Shown piece by piece: positions 1 to 7,023 of a stretch of 42,341 bases of DNA. The stretch spans positions 1 through 42,341 of the forward strand of contig JAYVJV010000065.1 of assembly GCA_043769005.1 (NCBI GenBank), read 5' to 3'. The translations under genes were made by a program, and so were the position numbers. The notes below the pieces were generated by a model that worked only from the letters and a program-made list of their open reading frames with translations, did no database searches and had not been told where the DNA came from. How positions within the stretch are numbered: the stretch's first letter is position 1; the number at the start of each line of letters is the position of its first letter. The stretch comes from JAAFIP01 sp043769005 (GTDB lineage Bacteria; Pseudomonadota; Gammaproteobacteria; Burkholderiales; Burkholderiaceae_C).

Positions 1-1049
1 TTGACCCAGCGGTGGCCGTGCAGCGCCCAGTAGGTGCGGCCTGCGACCAGAGGCACATCGTCCATCCACGCTACCGTGGCAGTAACGCTGCGGCTGGGCA
101 TGAACGCGCCGGGGGCCAGCAGCCAGTCGCCACGCGACACATCGACCTCGCGGTCCAGCACAATGCCTGCTGAGAGGCCTGCCCGCACGCTCTGGGGCCT
201 GCGCGCATGGTCTAGCACCTGGGCAATCTTGGCGGTTTGGCCGCTGGGCAGCACCGTCACCTCTTGGCCTACCTGCACGCCGCCTGTGGACACCCGGCCC
301 CAGAAGACGCGACGGCCCTGGCTGGTGTCGGCAGACTCCGAGAATTTTTCCACCCACTGCACCGGAAAGCTCAGAGGCAACGCTGCTTCATTGCTGGCGT
401 TAGGCAGTTGCTCCAAAATAGAGAGCAAGCTGCCTCCCGTGTAGGAGGGGAAGGCATCGCTTTTCTCCACCACATTGCTGCCATGCAGGGCCGAGATGGG
501 CACGGTGGCGGCAACATCAATGCCTGCATCCTTTGCAAATGCGGACAAAGCGGCGCTGATGTTTTTAAAGGCCAGCGCACTGTCGGCCACGGCATCGAGC
601 TTGTTAATGGCAAACACCACACTGGGTACGCGCAGCAGGTGTACCAGCAGGCTGTGGCGGCGGGTTTGCGGCAGCAGTTGCAAGGCAGGGTTTTGCCAGT
701 CCAGCTTGGTGGCATCGACCAGCACCACGGCAGCATCGGCACTGCTGGCGGCGGTGACCATGTTACGGGTGTACTGCTCGTGCCCCGGCGCGTCGCCAAT
801 GATGAATTTGCGGCTGGGGGTGGAAAAATAGCGGTAAGCCACGTCAATAGTGATGCCCTGTTCACGCTCGGCAGACAGGCCATCGGTAAACAGCGCAAGG
901 TCCGCGGTGCCGCTTTTGGATACGCCCGCCAGCTGGTCTTGCAGCACGGCTTTGCTGTCGATCAGCAGCCTGCCAATTAAGGTTGACTTGCCATCGTCTA
1001 CGCTGCCGCAGGTGATGAATTTCAAAGTGGATAGGCTATGGTTTTGCAT
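1..1049 (-). CDS. cysN: Sulfate adenylyltransferase subunit 1 (GTPase CysN), C-terminus cut off
   Basis: This is the GTPase subunit of ATP sulfurylase, which couples GTP hydrolysis to the CysD-catalysed formation of adenosine 5'-phosphosulfate from sulfate and ATP in the cytoplasm. The first 349 residues are visible and the rest lies beyond the left edge. An EF-Tu-like G domain is clear: G1 GSVDDGKS at about 15-22, G3 DAPGH at about 86-90 and G4 NKLD at about 149-152, followed by the start of a beta-barrel domain 2. The visible part contains no sign of a fused CysC kinase domain, but the C-terminus cannot be judged. The start is ATG at 1049, with the conserved LKFITCGSVDDGKST segment soon after. 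It is the last visible gene of the cys cluster, separated from cysD by repeat L1. Confidence 0.95.
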   Translation of the reverse strand, partial: MQNHSLSTLKFITCGSVDDGKSTLIGRLLIDSKAVLQDQLAGVSKSGTADLALFTDGLSAEREQGITIDVAYRYFSTPSRKFIIGDAPGHEQYTRNMVTAASSADAAVVLVDATKLDWQNPALQLLPQTRRHSLLVHLLRVPSVVFAINKLDAVADSALAFKNISAALSAFAKDAGIDVAATVPISALHGSNVVEKSDAFPSYTGGSLLSILEQLPNASNEAALPLSFPVQWVEKFSESADTSQGRRVFWGRVSTGGVQVGQEVTVLPSGQTAKIAQVLDHARRPQSVRAGLSAGIVLDREVDVSRGDWLLAPGAFMPSRSVTATVAWMDDVPLVAGRTYWALHGHRWV

Positions 1050-1070
1050 ATGAATTGGGGATGAAGACGG

Positions 1071-1290
1071 GGATTTTTTGAACGCAGAGGGCGCGAAGGT
1101 TTCGCAGAGGGCGCAGAAGGGGGGGAGAAAGGGAGTCAAAAAAAGAAAAAAGATAAATTAAGGAAAAATTTAAAGCAAAATTTCAATTAAAAATTCAAAT
1201 TAAATTTGGTTTTCTTTTTTTCGTCCTTTGGTATTTCTTTTTTGCGCCCTTTGCGAAACCTTCGCGCCCTCTGCGTTCAAAAAAATCTCC
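1071..1290. repeat. L element copy 1 (long near-palindromic intercistronic repeat)
   Basis: The left arm (about 1071-1120) reads ATTTTTTGAACGCAGAGG then GCGCGAAGGTTTCGCAGAGG. The right arm (about 1241-1290) is its reverse complement with few mismatches. The centre of about 120 bp is A/T-rich and roughly self-complementary in style. The element fills the gap between cysD (stop at 1307) and cysN (start at 1049). In the direction of transcription it begins about 15 nt after the cysD stop and ends about 20 nt before the cysN start. It has no transposase and no credible ORF. Confidence 0.9.
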
Positions 1291-1306
1291 GTATTTCTCC
1301 TAAAAA

Positions 1307-2239
1307 TTAAAAGTACCCTTCCTTCTTGCGCTTCTCCATTGAAGCCTCAGAGGTTTTGTCGTCCATGCGGGTTGCGCCGCGCTCGCTCACGTCTACGGTC
1401 AAAGTCTCCATCACTACATCGTCAGCCGTCGCGGCCAGGCTTTCCACGGGGCAGGTGCAGGTGATGTCGCCTACGGTGCGAAAGCGCACGTCTTTGGTGA
1501 CCACAGTTTCTCCATCGCGCGGCGGGGTGAGGGGCGTGACGGGCACCAGCAGGCCACGGCGCTCTACCACCTGGCGCGGGTGGGTGTAGTAGATGGAGGG
1601 CAGGGCAATGTTTTCGCGTGCGATGTACTGCCACACGTCCAGCTCGGTCCAGTTGCTGATGGGGAACACGCGAAAGTGCTCGCCCTGCTGCAAGCGGGTG
1701 TTAAAGGCAGTCCACAGCTCGGGACGCTGGCTTTTGGGCTGCCACTGGCCGAAGCTGTCGCGGTGGCTGAAGATGCGTTCTTTGGCGCGGGCTTTTTCTT
1801 CGTCGCGGCGCGCACCGCCGATTAGCGCATCAAATTGGAATTCTTCAATCGCCTCCAGCAACGTCACGCTCTGGTGCACATTACGCGACTCGCCCGCGTG
1901 CGCCAGGCGCACCGTGCCGCGCGCCATGCTGTCCTCTACGCTGCGCACGATCAGTTTGGCTTGCAGTTCAGCGGCGCGCTGGTCACGGAAATCCGTCACT
2001 TCGGTAAAGTTGTGGCCGGTGTCGATCATCAACAGCGGGTAGGGAATGCGGCCCACCCCAAAGGCTTTCTCTGCGCACTTGAGCATGACGAGCGAGTCTT
2101 TGCCACCGGAGAATAGCAGCGTGGGGCGCTCAAACGCGGCGGCGACCTCGCGCAGGATAAAGATTGTTTCTTCCTCCAGCGCGTCCAGGTGGTGGTTGTT
2201 CAGGGCTTGCAGCAATGGGGGCTCGGTTCTGGCGTTCAT
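1307..2239 (-). CDS. cysD: Sulfate adenylyltransferase subunit 2 (CysD)
   Basis: This is the catalytic ATP sulfurylase subunit, which transfers AMP from ATP to sulfate to give APS and works as a heterodimer with CysN. At 310 residues it is family-typical. It belongs to the PP-loop (adenine nucleotide alpha hydrolase-like) superfamily, with the ATP-binding signature SGGKDS at residues 44-49 followed by the conserved LLMIDTGHNFTEV and a GGARRDEEKARAKER segment. The start at 2239 gives the expected N-terminus. It is co-directional with cysH upstream and cysN downstream, but both gaps are occupied by L repeats (L2 and L1), so the three genes are probably one transcript with long hairpins between cistrons. 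Confidence 0.96.
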   Translation of the reverse strand: MNARTEPPLLQALNNHHLDALEEETIFILREVAAAFERPTLLFSGGKDSLVMLKCAEKAFGVGRIPYPLLMIDTGHNFTEVTDFRDQRAAELQAKLIVRSVEDSMARGTVRLAHAGESRNVHQSVTLLEAIEEFQFDALIGGARRDEEKARAKERIFSHRDSFGQWQPKSQRPELWTAFNTRLQQGEHFRVFPISNWTELDVWQYIARENIALPSIYYTHPRQVVERRGLLVPVTPLTPPRDGETVVTKDVRFRTVGDITCTCPVESLAATADDVVMETLTVDVSERGATRMDDKTSEASMEKRKKEGYF

Positions 2240-2269
2240 CTTGAATTTTCACTTGGAAAGAAATACGGG

Positions 2270-2297
2270 ATCGGGGTCGGGGTCGGGGTCGAGGTCA
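2270..2297. repeat. Short tandem GGGGTC repeat at the edge of L element 2
   Basis: About four imperfect copies of a 6-bp unit (TCGGGG) lie directly beside the left arm of L2, between it and the cysD start at 2239. Similar short tandem tracts flank L4 and L6, so the edges of the L elements seem prone to slippage. Confidence 0.7.
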
Positions 2298-2299
2298 GG

Positions 2300-2534
2300 G
2301 AGTTTTTGAACGCAGAGGGCGCAAAGGTTTCGCAGAGGGCGCAGAAGGGGGGACAAGAGAAAATAAATACAAAAATTTAAATTCAAAAAATAAAATTAAA
2401 AAAATGAAAACTGCATTCAACTCATCTGAAACCTACTTTATCTTCCTTGGTATTCCTCTGTATTCCTTTCGGTTTTCTTTGTCTTCCTCTGCGCTCTCTG
2501 CGAAACCTTCGCGACCTCTGCGTTCAAAAAAATC
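2300..2534. repeat. L element copy 2
   Basis: The left arm is at about 2300-2350 (GTTTTTGAACGCAGAGGGC...) and the right arm at about 2486-2534 (CTCTGCGAAACCTTCGCGAC...), surrounding about 135 bp of A/T-rich DNA. It sits between cysH and cysD. The cysH stop (TGA at 2538-2536) directly abuts the arm: the coding sequence runs into AGATTTTTTTGAACGC. The small open frames within it are low-complexity translations of the repeat and are not taken as genes. Confidence 0.9.
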
Positions 2535-2535
2535 T

Positions 2536-3309
2536 TCAAACGGTTGCCACCACAGGAATATCCCGCAGCGACGAAGAGGCCACATGCAGGCCGCATTCCT
2601 TGGCAGATTCCTGCTCCCACCACCAGCGGCCGGAGCGGATGTCTTCGCCCAGGGTGACTGCCCGCGTACAGGGCGCGCAGCCGATGCTGGGGTAGAACTG
2701 GTCGTGTAGCTGGTTGTAGGGCACATGGTTCACCGACAGGTAGTGCCACACGTCGCCGTTGGTCCAGTCGACCAGGGGGTTGATTTTGGCGATAGCAGCT
2801 TGGTCGGTGCTGCGTGCCGGATCCTGCTGCTCAATCGCCAGCACCTCGGCGCGGGCTTGGGACTGTTCGCGGCGCAGGCCGGTGATCCAGGCTTTCTTGC
2901 CCCTCAAGGCTTTGTCCAGCGGCACCATTTTGCGGATGTCGCAGCACTGCTTGCGCAAGGCGATGCTGTGGTACATGGCCTCTGGGCCGTGGCTGGCCTC
3001 AAATGCCTGGGCCACTGCGGCATCGGGCTCATAGATGCGAATCACGCGGTCGATGCCATAGGTGGTTTGCACGCTGGCCAGCAGTGCCAGGGTTTCCGCG
3101 TGCAATTTGCCAGTTTGCAGCACAAACACCTCGCAGTCCAGGTCCAGGGTGTGCAGCAGATGGGTAATCACCATGTCTTCTGCGCCCAGGCTGGAGGCCT
3201 GGGTGATGGGGTTGTAGCGCTGGCAGGCGGTGCGCAGCAAGGCCTGTGTGGCGGCCAATTTGGCAGCGAACTGGGCCGATGGTGTGGCGTACACGGTGGC
3301 GGCACTCAT
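2536..3309 (-). CDS. cysH: Phosphoadenylyl/adenylyl-sulfate reductase (CysH)
   Basis: This enzyme reduces activated sulfate (APS or PAPS) to sulfite, with thioredoxin or glutaredoxin as electron donor. The protein has 257 residues and the PP-loop fold. It carries the four cysteines that ligate a [4Fe-4S] cluster in the APS-reductase type (C122-C123 and C211-x2-C214) and the redox-active C239 in KECGLH near the C-terminus. The cluster cysteines, together with no cysC seen in the window, favour direct use of APS; this is an inference from family knowledge. The start at 3309 overlaps the DUF934 stop by four bases (ATGA), which indicates translational coupling. Confidence 0.95.
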   Translation of the reverse strand: MSAATVYATPSAQFAAKLAATQALLRTACQRYNPITQASSLGAEDMVITHLLHTLDLDCEVFVLQTGKLHAETLALLASVQTTYGIDRVIRIYEPDAAVAQAFEASHGPEAMYHSIALRKQCCDIRKMVPLDKALRGKKAWITGLRREQSQARAEVLAIEQQDPARSTDQAAIAKINPLVDWTNGDVWHYLSVNHVPYNQLHDQFYPSIGCAPCTRAVTLGEDIRSGRWWWEQESAKECGLHVASSSLRDIPVVATV

Positions 3310-3713
3310 GCGGCCACCTCGCGGGCAGCAAACTGGGGCGCGGGGTGCAATGCATCGCCTTGGTAAAAGCCTGCGTACTGCGCTAGCAGCTTTTGGCCAT
3401 GCGCTGCGTCCTGGTCTTCCCGCAGCACCGCGCTGCTAAAGCCGCTGCGCTGCATTTGCACCAGCTGGTCTATCAGCACGTCGCCCGTGGCGCGAATGTC
3501 GCCGCTGTAGCCGTGGCGGCGGCGCAGTTGCACCGCCTGGCTGAAGGCCCGGCCATCAGAAAACTTGGGGAAGTGCAGCTCTACAGCCTGCGCGTTGGCG
3601 AGGTGGTCAGCCAGGCTTCCCACCTCCACGTCATTCGCAATTTGCAAGGCTTTTTGGCCTGTAGCCCATTGTTTATTAGTGTAAGCAGCTATTAAATTAA
3701 TAGTGTTTGACAT
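3306..3713 (-). CDS. DUF934 family protein, sulfate assimilation associated
   Basis: A 135-residue protein of the DUF934 family, which in Burkholderiales and relatives is encoded between cysI and cysH. Its function is unproven; a role in sulfate or sulfite reduction is inferred from context. I chose ATG at 3713 because GAAGGAG lies 7-8 nt upstream, 13 nt after the cysI stop; a start at 3749 would overlap cysI and lacks such a site. Residues 4-20 (TINLIAAYTNKQWATGQ) are encoded by an S repeat element, so the N-terminus appears to be acquired repeat sequence. The conserved part begins after about residue 28. It ends in a 4-bp ATGA overlap with cysH. Confidence 0.9.
   Translation of the reverse strand: MSNTINLIAAYTNKQWATGQKALQIANDVEVGSLADHLANAQAVELHFPKFSDGRAFSQAVQLRRRHGYSGDIRATGDVLIDQLVQMQRSGFSSAVLREDQDAAHGQKLLAQYAGFYQGDALHPAPQFAAREVAA
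3654..3704 (-). repeat. S element inside the DUF934 gene (in frame)
   Basis: On the minus strand this reads TTTAATAGCTGCTTAC, ACTAATAAACAATGGG, CTACAGGCC, matching the consensus of the S repeat family seen elsewhere in the window. It encodes LIAAYTNKQWATGQ. The GNAT protein contains a peptide from another copy read in the same frame (VAAYASKTRATSQ). Confidence 0.8.
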
Positions 3714-3726
3714 GCGTAAATCTCCT

Positions 3727-5562
3727 TCAGGCGGCGTGCGCATCGACAAAGCGGGCGCTGTTGGCTGCGGCTTTGAACGGCTCGATACCCACGCGGCGCA
3801 GGGTGTCGATAAAGGTTTCGTGTGCCTGGCCTGCGCCGCCCGCAGTGCGGCCTTCGGGCGCGGCGATGCGCAGGTTTTTGTACTCGGTCAGTACCGCGTC
3901 AATCACTTCCACCACCTCGGCGGCGCTGAACGATGGGCCCACCACTTTGCCCGCCACCGGCGCGCCGCTGAGCCTGGAGCCGTCCGAGCCGCCCAGGGTG
4001 ATCTGATACCACTCCTTGCCGTCTTTGTCCACGCCCAGGATGCCGATATGGCCGCTGTGGTGGTGGCCGCAGGAGTTGATGCAGCCGCTCATGTGCAGGT
4101 CAATCTGCCCCAGGTCGTCCAGCTCGTCCAGGTCTTGGTAGCGTGCGGTAATCGCCTCGGCAATCGGCAGGCTGCGGGCATTGGCCAGGGCGCAAAAGTC
4201 GCCGCCGGGGCAGGCAATCATGTCGCTGAGCAAATGGATGTTGGGCTTGGCAAAGCCCGCCTTGCGGGCGGCCTGCCACAAAGCGGGCAACTGGTCGCAG
4301 TGCACCCAGGGCAGCAGCAGGTTTTGGTCATGCGTGACGCGCGCCTCGCCTGCGCTAAAGCGCTCGGCCAAGTCAGCCGCTAGTAGCAGTTGCTCTGCCG
4401 TCGCATCACCGGGCGCGTAGCCCAGGCGCTTGAACGACAGGGTGACGGCGCGCAGGTTGGGGTTGGCATGCGCGGTAACGTTGCGGGTGAGCCAGCGGGT
4501 GAACTCCACGTCATCCTCGGCAGCCGCTTGGAGCACATTGCTCACTTTAGTTGCTATTTTTTCAGTAGCTGCTTGCGCACTATTTTGCTGGTCTGGAGGC
4601 CTAAATGATGCTGAAATACGGTCAAGCTCTGCCTGGGGTATGGTGTGCGGCGCGCCGTCTTGGCCGTGGATACGCTCAAACTCGGCCTCTACATCGTCAA
4701 TGTACTTTTGTCCCTCGGCTTTGACCAAAATTTTGATGCGCGCCTTGTAGATGTTGTCGCGCCGGCCATACAGGTTGTAGACGCGAATCACGGCCTCGCA
4801 GTAGTTGAGCAACTGCTCCCACGGCAAAAACTCGCGCACCACCGTGCCCACGATGGGCGTGCGCCCCATGCCGCCACCGACCAGCACTTTGAAGCCCAAA
4901 TCGCCCTCGCTATTGCGCAGGAGATGCAGGCCGACATCGTGCCAAGCGGTGGCGGCACGGTCCTCTTTGGCACCGGTGACAGCAAACTTGAACTTACGGG
5001 GTAAAAATGCGAACTCGGGGTGCAGGGTACTCCACTGGCGCAAGATTTCGCAAAACGGGCGCGGGTCGGCAATCTCGTCTACCGCTATGCCCGCCAACTC
5101 GTCGCTGGTGATGTTGCGGATGCAGTTGCCGCTGGTCTGGATGCCGTGCATATTGACGCTGGCCAGCAGGTCCATCACATCGGCGGACTTGTGAAGCGGT
5201 ATCCAGTTGAACTGCACGTTCTGGCGGGTGGTGAAGTGGCCGTAGCCTGTGGTGAGCTGCACGCCCTTGCCACCCAGCTTGGCTTGGCCGTCCACGGCAG
5301 CGTTGAATACTTCGTTCGATGGTTGGTCGTATTCCGCAGCTATTTTGGCCAGCACCCGCAGTTGCGCGCTAGACAGCTCGCCATAGGGCACCGCCACCCG
5401 CAGCATGGGCGCGTAGCGCTGCACGTACCAGCCGTTTTGCAGGCGCAGCGGGCGAAACTCGTCGTCTGACAGCTTGCCCGCCAAATTGCGCTCTAGCTGG
5501 TCGCGGTATTGGGCGGCGCGCTGCTTGACGAACTGTTTGTCGAAGTCGGTGTATTGGTACAT
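3727..5562 (-). CDS. cysI: Sulfite (or nitrite/sulfite) reductase hemoprotein
   Basis: This enzyme performs the six-electron reduction of sulfite to sulfide using sirohaem coupled to a [4Fe-4S] cluster. The 611-residue protein has the duplicated ferredoxin-like and sirohaem architecture: the first half carries SGNCIRN (about 145-150), and the second half carries the cluster cysteines C451 (CPGGDFC), C457, C494 and C498 (SGCINSC). The start at 5562 gives MYQYTDFD, the N-terminus usual for this family in Burkholderiales; an in-frame extension to 5688 overlaps the upstream gene and is unlikely. Oddity: residues 325-339, in the linker between the two halves, are encoded by an S repeat. The adjacent DUF934 and cysH genes support sulfite as substrate. 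The electron donor (ferredoxin or a flavoprotein) is not visible. Confidence 0.95.
   Translation of the reverse strand: MYQYTDFDKQFVKQRAAQYRDQLERNLAGKLSDDEFRPLRLQNGWYVQRYAPMLRVAVPYGELSSAQLRVLAKIAAEYDQPSNEVFNAAVDGQAKLGGKGVQLTTGYGHFTTRQNVQFNWIPLHKSADVMDLLASVNMHGIQTSGNCIRNITSDELAGIAVDEIADPRPFCEILRQWSTLHPEFAFLPRKFKFAVTGAKEDRAATAWHDVGLHLLRNSEGDLGFKVLVGGGMGRTPIVGTVVREFLPWEQLLNYCEAVIRVYNLYGRRDNIYKARIKILVKAEGQKYIDDVEAEFERIHGQDGAPHTIPQAELDRISASFRPPDQQNSAQAATEKIATKVSNVLQAAAEDDVEFTRWLTRNVTAHANPNLRAVTLSFKRLGYAPGDATAEQLLLAADLAERFSAGEARVTHDQNLLLPWVHCDQLPALWQAARKAGFAKPNIHLLSDMIACPGGDFCALANARSLPIAEAITARYQDLDELDDLGQIDLHMSGCINSCGHHHSGHIGILGVDKDGKEWYQITLGGSDGSRLSGAPVAGKVVGPSFSAAEVVEVIDAVLTEYKNLRIAAPEGRTAGGAGQAHETFIDTLRRVGIEPFKAAANSARFVDAHAA
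4546..4603 (+). repeat. S element inside cysI (in frame)
   Basis: The plus strand reads TTGCTATTTTTTCAGTAGC, TGCTTGCGCACTATTTTGC, TGGTCTGGAGGCC, which matches the S family. On the coding strand it gives QQNSAQAATEKIATK. NadE carries the near-identical QQNIAQTAIEIVANK from another copy in the same orientation and frame. Confidence 0.8.
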
Positions 5563-5571
5563 AACAATGGT

Positions 5572-5616
5572 CACGAAAAAGTTTCGGTCGCTACGCCCCC
5601 ACGATACTTTTTCGTG
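5572..5616 (-). promoter_or_regulatory. Perfect 11-bp inverted repeat just upstream of cysI
   Basis: CACGAAAAAGT (5572-5582) and ACTTTTTCGTG (5606-5616) are exact reverse complements separated by 23 nt. In the transcript the hairpin would end about nine bases before the cysI ATG at 5562. No good Shine-Dalgarno sequence precedes that ATG, so the structure could affect initiation. It could equally be a protein-binding site. The role is inferred only. Confidence 0.5.
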
Positions 5617-5677
5617 GAAAGTGCAAAAAAGCTGGGGGCGGCCCGTCGCTTGTGTGAATAGGGAAGGCAACGAGTTC

Positions 5678-6469
5678 TCATATTGCAATCAACTTCACGC
5701 CCGCGTAAGCCAGCAAAAAAGACAACAAAGAGCGCAGCGCCCGCTCGGGTACTCTGGCGCTGAAATGGGTGCCCAGCCAAATGCCGGGCAGAGAGCCTGC
5801 CAGCAGCTTGGCCAGCAGCGCCCAGTCCACCGAGCCGATGGACGCATGGCCCAGGCCCGCCACCAAGGTCAGCGGGACGGCATAGGCCAAGTCAGCCGCC
5901 ACAATGCGCGGCAGGGGCAGAGCGGGGTACAGCAGCATCAGCACCGTCACGCCAATCGCGCCCGCGCCCACCGAGGTGATGGACACCAGCGCACCAATCA
6001 GCGTGCCAAACAGCACGGGCAGCGCCCAGTGGCGCGGTGTGGTGGCCTGGGCCAGTTGCTCGGCACTCAAATTGCGTGGGCTGGCTTTGCCTTTGATGGC
6101 TTTGTACAGCGTGGCCAAAGCGGTGAGCAGCAGTGCGAAGCCCAGCGTCGTGGTCATCAGTTTTTGCACCGCAGGGTCAGTCGCGCCCACGCTGTGCAGC
6201 AGGTAAATAGAGGTCAGCGCAGCCGGGATAGAGCCCGCGCACAGCAGGCCCACAATGCGCCAGTCCACCACCTTGCTACGCGCCAGGTTGATCGTGCCGC
6301 CCAGTTTGGTAAAAGCGGCAAACAGCAAGTCGGTGCCAATGGCCAGGTAGGGCTTGATGCCAAAGCCAAAGATAAGGATAGGCGTCATCAACGAGCCGCC
6401 GCCCACCCCCGTGAGGCCCACCGTCAGCCCTACCAAAAACCCCGCAAAGATAAACGCCACATCAGCCAT
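5678..6469 (-). CDS. TSUP (TauE/SafE) family membrane permease
   Basis: A 263-residue integral membrane protein of the sulfite exporter TauE/SafE (TSUP) family. It has about seven or eight hydrophobic segments and the family's glycine-rich N-terminal motif GLTGVGGGSLMTPIL in the first membrane repeat; a related region (SVGAGAIG) starts the second half. TSUP proteins move sulfite, sulfate or small sulfur-containing organic anions. Its position as the first gene before cysI suggests transport of sulfate or sulfite into or out of this pathway, but the direction and substrate are not readable. The start at 6469 is the family-typical MADVAFIFAGF. A gap of 115 bp containing an inverted repeat separates it from cysI. 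Confidence 0.9.
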   Translation of the reverse strand: MADVAFIFAGFLVGLTVGLTGVGGGSLMTPILIFGFGIKPYLAIGTDLLFAAFTKLGGTINLARSKVVDWRIVGLLCAGSIPAALTSIYLLHSVGATDPAVQKLMTTTLGFALLLTALATLYKAIKGKASPRNLSAEQLAQATTPRHWALPVLFGTLIGALVSITSVGAGAIGVTVLMLLYPALPLPRIVAADLAYAVPLTLVAGLGHASIGSVDWALLAKLLAGSLPGIWLGTHFSARVPERALRSLLSFLLAYAGVKLIAI

Positions 6470-6522
6470 GGGCGCAACTGTAGGGCGCGTGCTATCAAAA
6501 CCAAACTACTTTTTTGTTGGTG

Positions 6523-6538
6523 GCTTATGCGCATAAGC
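6523..6538. promoter_or_regulatory. Perfect 16-bp palindrome upstream of the TSUP gene
   Basis: GCTTATGCGCATAAGC is fully self-complementary and lies about 54 bp before the first gene of the cys cluster. Nearby GCTTATGC/GTTTATGCGGG words are repeated. An operator for a LysR-type regulator such as CysB is possible, but I cannot match it to a known motif. No T-run follows, so it does not look like an intrinsic terminator. Confidence 0.4.
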
Positions 6539-6590
6539 ATATTCGTCAGGGTTTATGCGGGTTTGCGGGCTTATGCATGCGGGTCAGGGC

Positions 6591-7022
6591 CTACAGGCTG
6601 GCGCTCCAGCGGTCACCCCATCCGGTATTGCCTTGCTTGGCCTGATCCAAATCGCGGCGCTGGCGTTTGGTGGGGCGGCCTTGGCTGATGGTGAGGGCCG
6701 GTTCAGGGTGCAGGCGGCGCATAGTTTGTGCTGCTTGACGGGCTGCGATACTTTGCCCGGTCTCGCGGTACAGGGTCTGGGCCTGTGCGGCGGGGCCGCG
6801 CTGCTCGCTGACCTGTACTACGTCAATGCTGCATATCATGCCATCGCGGACCAAATCTATGTGGTCACCGGCATGCACATCGCGGGCGGCTTTCACTACC
6901 AGACCATTGATTTTGATGCGACCTTTGCCGATGTCATCACTGGCCAGACTGCGGGTTTTGTAAAAACGCGTAGCCCACAAAAATTTGTCAATCCGGCAGG
7001 CGGGGACAATTTTCAGATCCAT
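6591..7022 (-). CDS. hslR: S4-domain RNA-binding protein, Hsp15-like
   Basis: A 143-residue protein with an N-terminal S4 RNA-binding domain: CRIDKFLWATRFYKTRSLA (about 9-27), then GKGRIKINGLVVKAARDV and GDHIDLV. Hsp15 (HslR) binds stalled 50S subunits that carry peptidyl-tRNA and helps recycle them after heat shock. The C-terminal tail is basic (TKRQRRDLDQAK), as in the family. The start ATG at 7022 lies one base after the hemH stop (TAA, 7026-7024), so the gene is coupled to hemH; an upstream extension would run through hemH. Paralogous S4 proteins exist, so the symbol is a best match rather than proven. Confidence 0.85.
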   Translation of the reverse strand: MDLKIVPACRIDKFLWATRFYKTRSLASDDIGKGRIKINGLVVKAARDVHAGDHIDLVRDGMICSIDVVQVSEQRGPAAQAQTLYRETGQSIAARQAAQTMRRLHPEPALTISQGRPTKRQRRDLDQAKQGNTGWGDRWSASL

Positions 7023-7023
7023 G

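Noticed and set aside
1228..1464. Open frames reading through L elements (also 2404-2709, 26580-26804, 37419-37634)
   Set aside because: They are low-complexity translations of the repeat arms (AEGAKVSQRAQK or LCETFAPSAFKK-type peptides), differ in frame between copies and have no ribosome-binding site.
5563..5688. N-terminal extension of CysI to 5688
   Set aside because: It would overlap the TSUP stop region, run through the inverted repeat and lacks family similarity; MYQYTDFD at 5562 is the usual start.
5474..6688. 404-codon plus-strand frame over the TSUP gene and flanks
   Set aside because: Gln/Arg/His-rich composition typical of a shadow; the TSUP membrane protein on the other strand is unmistakable.
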